A DNA stretch of 34,853 nucleotides from Pseudomonas sp. (GTDB taxonomy: Bacteria > Pseudomonadota > Gammaproteobacteria > Pseudomonadales > Pseudomonadaceae). Under the pieces are notes generated by a model, which worked only from the letters and a program-made list of their open reading frames with translations, was not told the origin of the DNA and did no database searches. The position numbers were made by a program, and so were the translations under genes. Of this stretch, positions 32,511-34,853 are shown one piece after another. Every line of letters starts with the position of its first letter. Positions within the stretch are counted from its first letter, which is position 1. The stretch is taken from positions 1 to 34,853 of the forward strand of contig NZ_JASLGE010000025.1 in the NCBI RefSeq assembly GCF_030150285.1. Reading direction: 5' to 3'.

Positions 32511-32889
32511 TTTTAAAGATCAAAAGATCGCGAGCAAGCTCGCTCCTACGGATCACGGATGGCAGCGTTTGTAGGAACGAGCTGGCTAGTGATCTTTTGA
32601 TCTGGCTTTTGATCTAAAGGGCCCCCTTAAACCACGCTGGCCGAACGCAGGTTTTGCGCAGTGGGTAACCCGGCAGGACGCCGGGTTAGCCGCGACACGG
32701 CCAGGGAGGGCCGATCGCGGCGGCCCACGGAGCAAAGCCTGTGGTGAGGGCATGCCGAGCCACAGCGAGGCACCGAGTGGTAGGGGCATAAGCGTTTGGT
32801 TACTTTGCGCTTTCAAAGTAACACGGCGTAAAGCCGGAACCTCAAGTGGCCGTGACCGCAGCAATGGACAGGATTGCTGAACGACAGCG
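32511..32889. repeat. Tandem element, copy 2
   Basis: Identical to copy 1 except for 7 substitutions in 379 bp (about 98% identity), starting 14 bp after copy 1 ends. One change (C to A) lies in the second REP stem. It ends where sequence similarity to copy 1 stops at ACGACAGCG. Confidence 0.9.
32517..32603. repeat. REPIN in copy 2 (inverted REP doublet)
   Basis: REPs at 32526-32549 and 32571-32594 with the same flanking AGATCAAAAGATC inverse pair as in copy 1. The second REP carries GGCTAGTG instead of GGCTCGTG, which weakens the stem by one pair. Confidence 0.85.
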
Positions 32890-32959
32890 TGGCACCGAAG
32901 ACGGAGCGCCCCTCCTACCGGGCACAAGCCTAGAGAGGTTGCCCGTTGATATCGCAGGC

Positions 32960-32992
32960 AAAAAAAATCCCCGAACCAGTCGGGGATTTTTT
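32960..32992. terminator. Bidirectional rho-independent terminator after deaD
   Basis: ATCCCCG / CGGGGAT stem with a 7-base loop (AACCAGT), eight A on the left and six T on the right. It lies 25 bases beyond the deaD stop codon and can also stop plus-strand transcripts coming through the repeat array. Confidence 0.93.
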
Positions 32993-33017
32993 AGCGATCA
33001 ATCACAACACGTCGTGA

Positions 33018-34688
33018 TTAATCTTCGCGGTAGCGACGCAGCTTCAGCTGCTTACCGGCAACGCGGGTGTCTTTCAACTTGGCCAACAGTTTTTCCAGGC
33101 CGTCTTCCGGCAGTTCCACCAAGGAGAAGCTGTCACGCACCTGGATGCGACCGATGGCTTCACGTGCCAGACCACCCTCGTTGAGGATAGCGCCCAGCAG
33201 GTTCTTGGCAGCGATGCCATCACGCGCACCCAGCGCGGTACGGCAGCGAGCACGGCCTTCAGCCAATGGAACCGGAGCACGACGCTCACGATCACCACGG
33301 TCCGGACGGTCACCGCTACGCTCGGAACGCTCACGCGGTGCGCTGTTTGGCACCAGTGGGCGCTCACGCTCAATCGCAGCCAGCGTCAGAGCCTGACCAT
33401 TGGTCGCTTTGCGCAACAGCGCAGCGGCCAGTGCACGTGGGCTGCAACCGATATCAGCGGTCAGACGATCCAGCAGGTCACCGTGAGTCGATTCAGCGTC
33501 AGCAACCAACGGAGCCAGGCTGTTGGTCAATTTCTTGATGCGAGCATCGAGAACGGCTTGAGCATCCGGCAGGCGGACCTCAGCAACCTTTTGACCGGTG
33601 ACACGCTCGATCACTTGCAGCATGCGGCGCTCACGTGGCGTCACCAGCAACAAGGCACGACCTTCGCGACCGGCACGGCCTGTACGGCCGATACGGTGAA
33701 CGTAGGACTCTGGGTCGTAAGGCATGTCAACGTTGAACACGTGGGTGATACGTGGAACGTCAAGACCACGCGCCGCTACGTCGGTCGCTACAACGATGTC
33801 CAGACGGCCATCCTTGAGGGAATCGATGACGCGCTCACGCTGGTTCTGGGCAATGTCACCGTTCAGCGCAGCGGCTTTATAGCCTTTGGCTTCCAGGGCG
33901 CTGGCCAGGTCCAGAGTGGCTTGCTTGGTGCGCACGAACATGATCAGCGCGTCGAAGTCTTCGACTTCCAGCAGGCTCAATACAGCCGAGGTCTTCTGGT
34001 CAGCGTGAACCAACAGGTGAGCCTGTTCGATCGCGGTAACGGTCTGAGTCTTGGTCTGGATCTTCACGTGTTGCGGATCGCGCAGATGGCGTTCGGCAAT
34101 GGCACGGATCGACTGTGGCAGGGTCGCCGAGAACAGTACGGTCTGACGGGTTGCTGGCAGCGCCTTGAAGATGACTTCCAAGTCGTCCATGAAGCCCAGC
34201 TTGAGCATTTCGTCAGCTTCGTCCAGAACCAGGTGGTTCACGGTCGACAGCACTTTTTCGTCGCGACGCAGGTGATCGCACAGACGGCCCGGAGTGGCGA
34301 CAACGATCTGTGCGCCGTTACGGATTGCTTTCAGTTGTGGGCCCATAGGCGCGCCGCCGTAAACGGCCACAACGGTAACGCCCGGCATTTGCTTGGCGTA
34401 GGTTTCGAAAGCGGTTGCTACTTGCAGCGCCAACTCACGGGTTGGCGCCAGGATCAGGGCTTGCGGCTCGCGCTTGGCAGGATCGATGCAGTGCAGGATT
34501 GGCAGGGCGAACGCGGCGGTTTTACCGGTACCGGTTTGCGCCTGGCCAATCATGTCTTGGCCGGCCATGATGATCGGGATCGATTGCTGCTGAATAGCCG
34601 AAGGTTCTTCGTAGCCAGTCGCGATGACAGCAGAAAGAATGTTCGGATTAAGATTAAAAGCGGCGAAGCCGCCGGTTTCCTGGGTCAT
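33018..34688 (-). CDS. deaD: DEAD-box ATP-dependent RNA helicase DeaD/CsdA
   Basis: Encodes 556 aa. The RecA-like core has the Q-motif (GYEEPSAIQQQSIP), Walker A AQTGTGKT (50-57), APTRELALQ, TPGRLCDHL, DEAD (156-159), SAT (187-189), and in lobe 2 ATDVAARGLDVP and HRIGRTGRAGREG. After a basic Arg/Asp/Glu-rich linker (about 445-475) comes a DbpA-type RNA-binding domain (about 480-552). DeaD unwinds RNA in large-subunit assembly and mRNA turnover, especially in the cold. The ATG at 34688 follows AGAGG; the longer in-frame start at 34739 adds 17 unconserved residues. Confidence 0.95.
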   Translation of the reverse strand: MTQETGGFAAFNLNPNILSAVIATGYEEPSAIQQQSIPIIMAGQDMIGQAQTGTGKTAAFALPILHCIDPAKREPQALILAPTRELALQVATAFETYAKQMPGVTVVAVYGGAPMGPQLKAIRNGAQIVVATPGRLCDHLRRDEKVLSTVNHLVLDEADEMLKLGFMDDLEVIFKALPATRQTVLFSATLPQSIRAIAERHLRDPQHVKIQTKTQTVTAIEQAHLLVHADQKTSAVLSLLEVEDFDALIMFVRTKQATLDLASALEAKGYKAAALNGDIAQNQRERVIDSLKDGRLDIVVATDVAARGLDVPRITHVFNVDMPYDPESYVHRIGRTGRAGREGRALLLVTPRERRMLQVIERVTGQKVAEVRLPDAQAVLDARIKKLTNSLAPLVADAESTHGDLLDRLTADIGCSPRALAAALLRKATNGQALTLAAIERERPLVPNSAPRERSERSGDRPDRGDRERRAPVPLAEGRARCRTALGARDGIAAKNLLGAILNEGGLAREAIGRIQVRDSFSLVELPEDGLEKLLAKLKDTRVAGKQLKLRRYRED

Positions 34689-34853
34689 GGGTCTGCCTCT
34701 AAGTGCATCCGCAAAGACCCATGCTCCAAAGCTGCGCATGCCGTGTAAGACTCAAGAGTCGCCCTGGCAGCTTTGTCGGCGGGGATTTGCGAAAACGATT
34801 GAATGAAAGAATCGTCAAGGATAGTCCGCGCAGCGGACAAGCAGCCGAAGCTG
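34689..34853 (-). promoter_or_regulatory. deaD upstream leader
   Basis: This 165-bp stretch up to the window edge holds no gene. On the minus strand TTGACG occurs at 34819-34814 as a possible -35, without a clear -10 partner. A hairpin GTCCGC-GCA-GCGGAC (34824-34838) may be a terminator of the next gene or a leader structure. The promoter site would imply a leader of roughly 90-100 bases. Confidence 0.3.

Noticed and set aside
32160..32927. Two similar minus-strand frames (103 and 113 codons) in the repeat copies
   Set aside because: They are alike only because the DNA is duplicated; differences between copies change amino acids freely, starts lack ribosome binding sites, and they span REP and hairpin sequence. 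Similar spurious proteins are commonly annotated in Pseudomonas repeats.
33483..34748. 421-codon plus-strand frame opposite deaD
   Set aside because: It is the antisense of a highly conserved helicase; length comes from codon bias of the real gene and no family motif is visible.

Overview
The window is a chromosomal segment of a Pseudomonas, most likely from the fluorescens/fragi side of the genus rather than P. aeruginosa. The evidence is the near-family-identical Slt, DeaD, HtpX, SagS-like and RocS-like proteins, a gene order that matches two known Pseudomonas blocks, and REP sequences of the GCGAGCAAGCTCGC type typical of that group. Nothing here is a complete plasmid, phage or insertion sequence; it is mostly core genome with one repeat-rich intergenic region. 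The species cannot be fixed from this stretch.

Layout. 1-5103: start of the ABC-F gene uup (minus, cut by the window edge), then divergent slt (lytic transglycosylase), a REP sequence, a MOSC protein, and a minus-strand pair encoding a YegS-like lipid kinase and CheV. 5283-9137: a stand-alone bifunctional mannose-1-phosphate guanylyltransferase/phosphomannose isomerase, then a molybdenum cofactor cluster (moaB-moeA on minus, mobA divergent on plus). 9241-13861: a small YgdI/YgdR-type lipoprotein, an RluA-family pseudouridine synthase with a glutaredoxin-like gene, a CPA2 antiporter with a TrkA-N domain, and the three-gene yqjD-yqjE-yqjK-like membrane operon. 13995-22999: dgt-type dNTPase, an AT-rich regulatory region, a RocA2/RocS2 (BvgA/BvgS-like) two-component pair, and a large dCache-HAMP-GAF-HD-GYP protein.

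23007-31140 resembles the P. aeruginosa sagS neighbourhood: free-methionine-R-sulfoxide reductase and a DUF815 ATPase (minus), sagS hybrid kinase (plus), msrB and glutathione peroxidase (minus), alaA-like aminotransferase, htpX, and tpm. Two signalling systems that control the attachment/planktonic choice in P. aeruginosa (RocS2 and SagS) and one likely c-di-GMP phosphodiesterase therefore lie within about 11 kb of each other, while the surrounding genes handle oxidative and envelope stress (two methionine sulfoxide reductases, glutathione peroxidase, HtpX).

31244-34853: a YgiD-type LigB dioxygenase, then about 1 kb without a credible gene. This stretch holds a two-copy tandem array of a 379-bp element, each copy beginning with a REPIN (inverted REP doublet), preceded by a truncated partial copy. 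It is closed by a strong bidirectional terminator, followed by deaD on the minus strand and its upstream leader.
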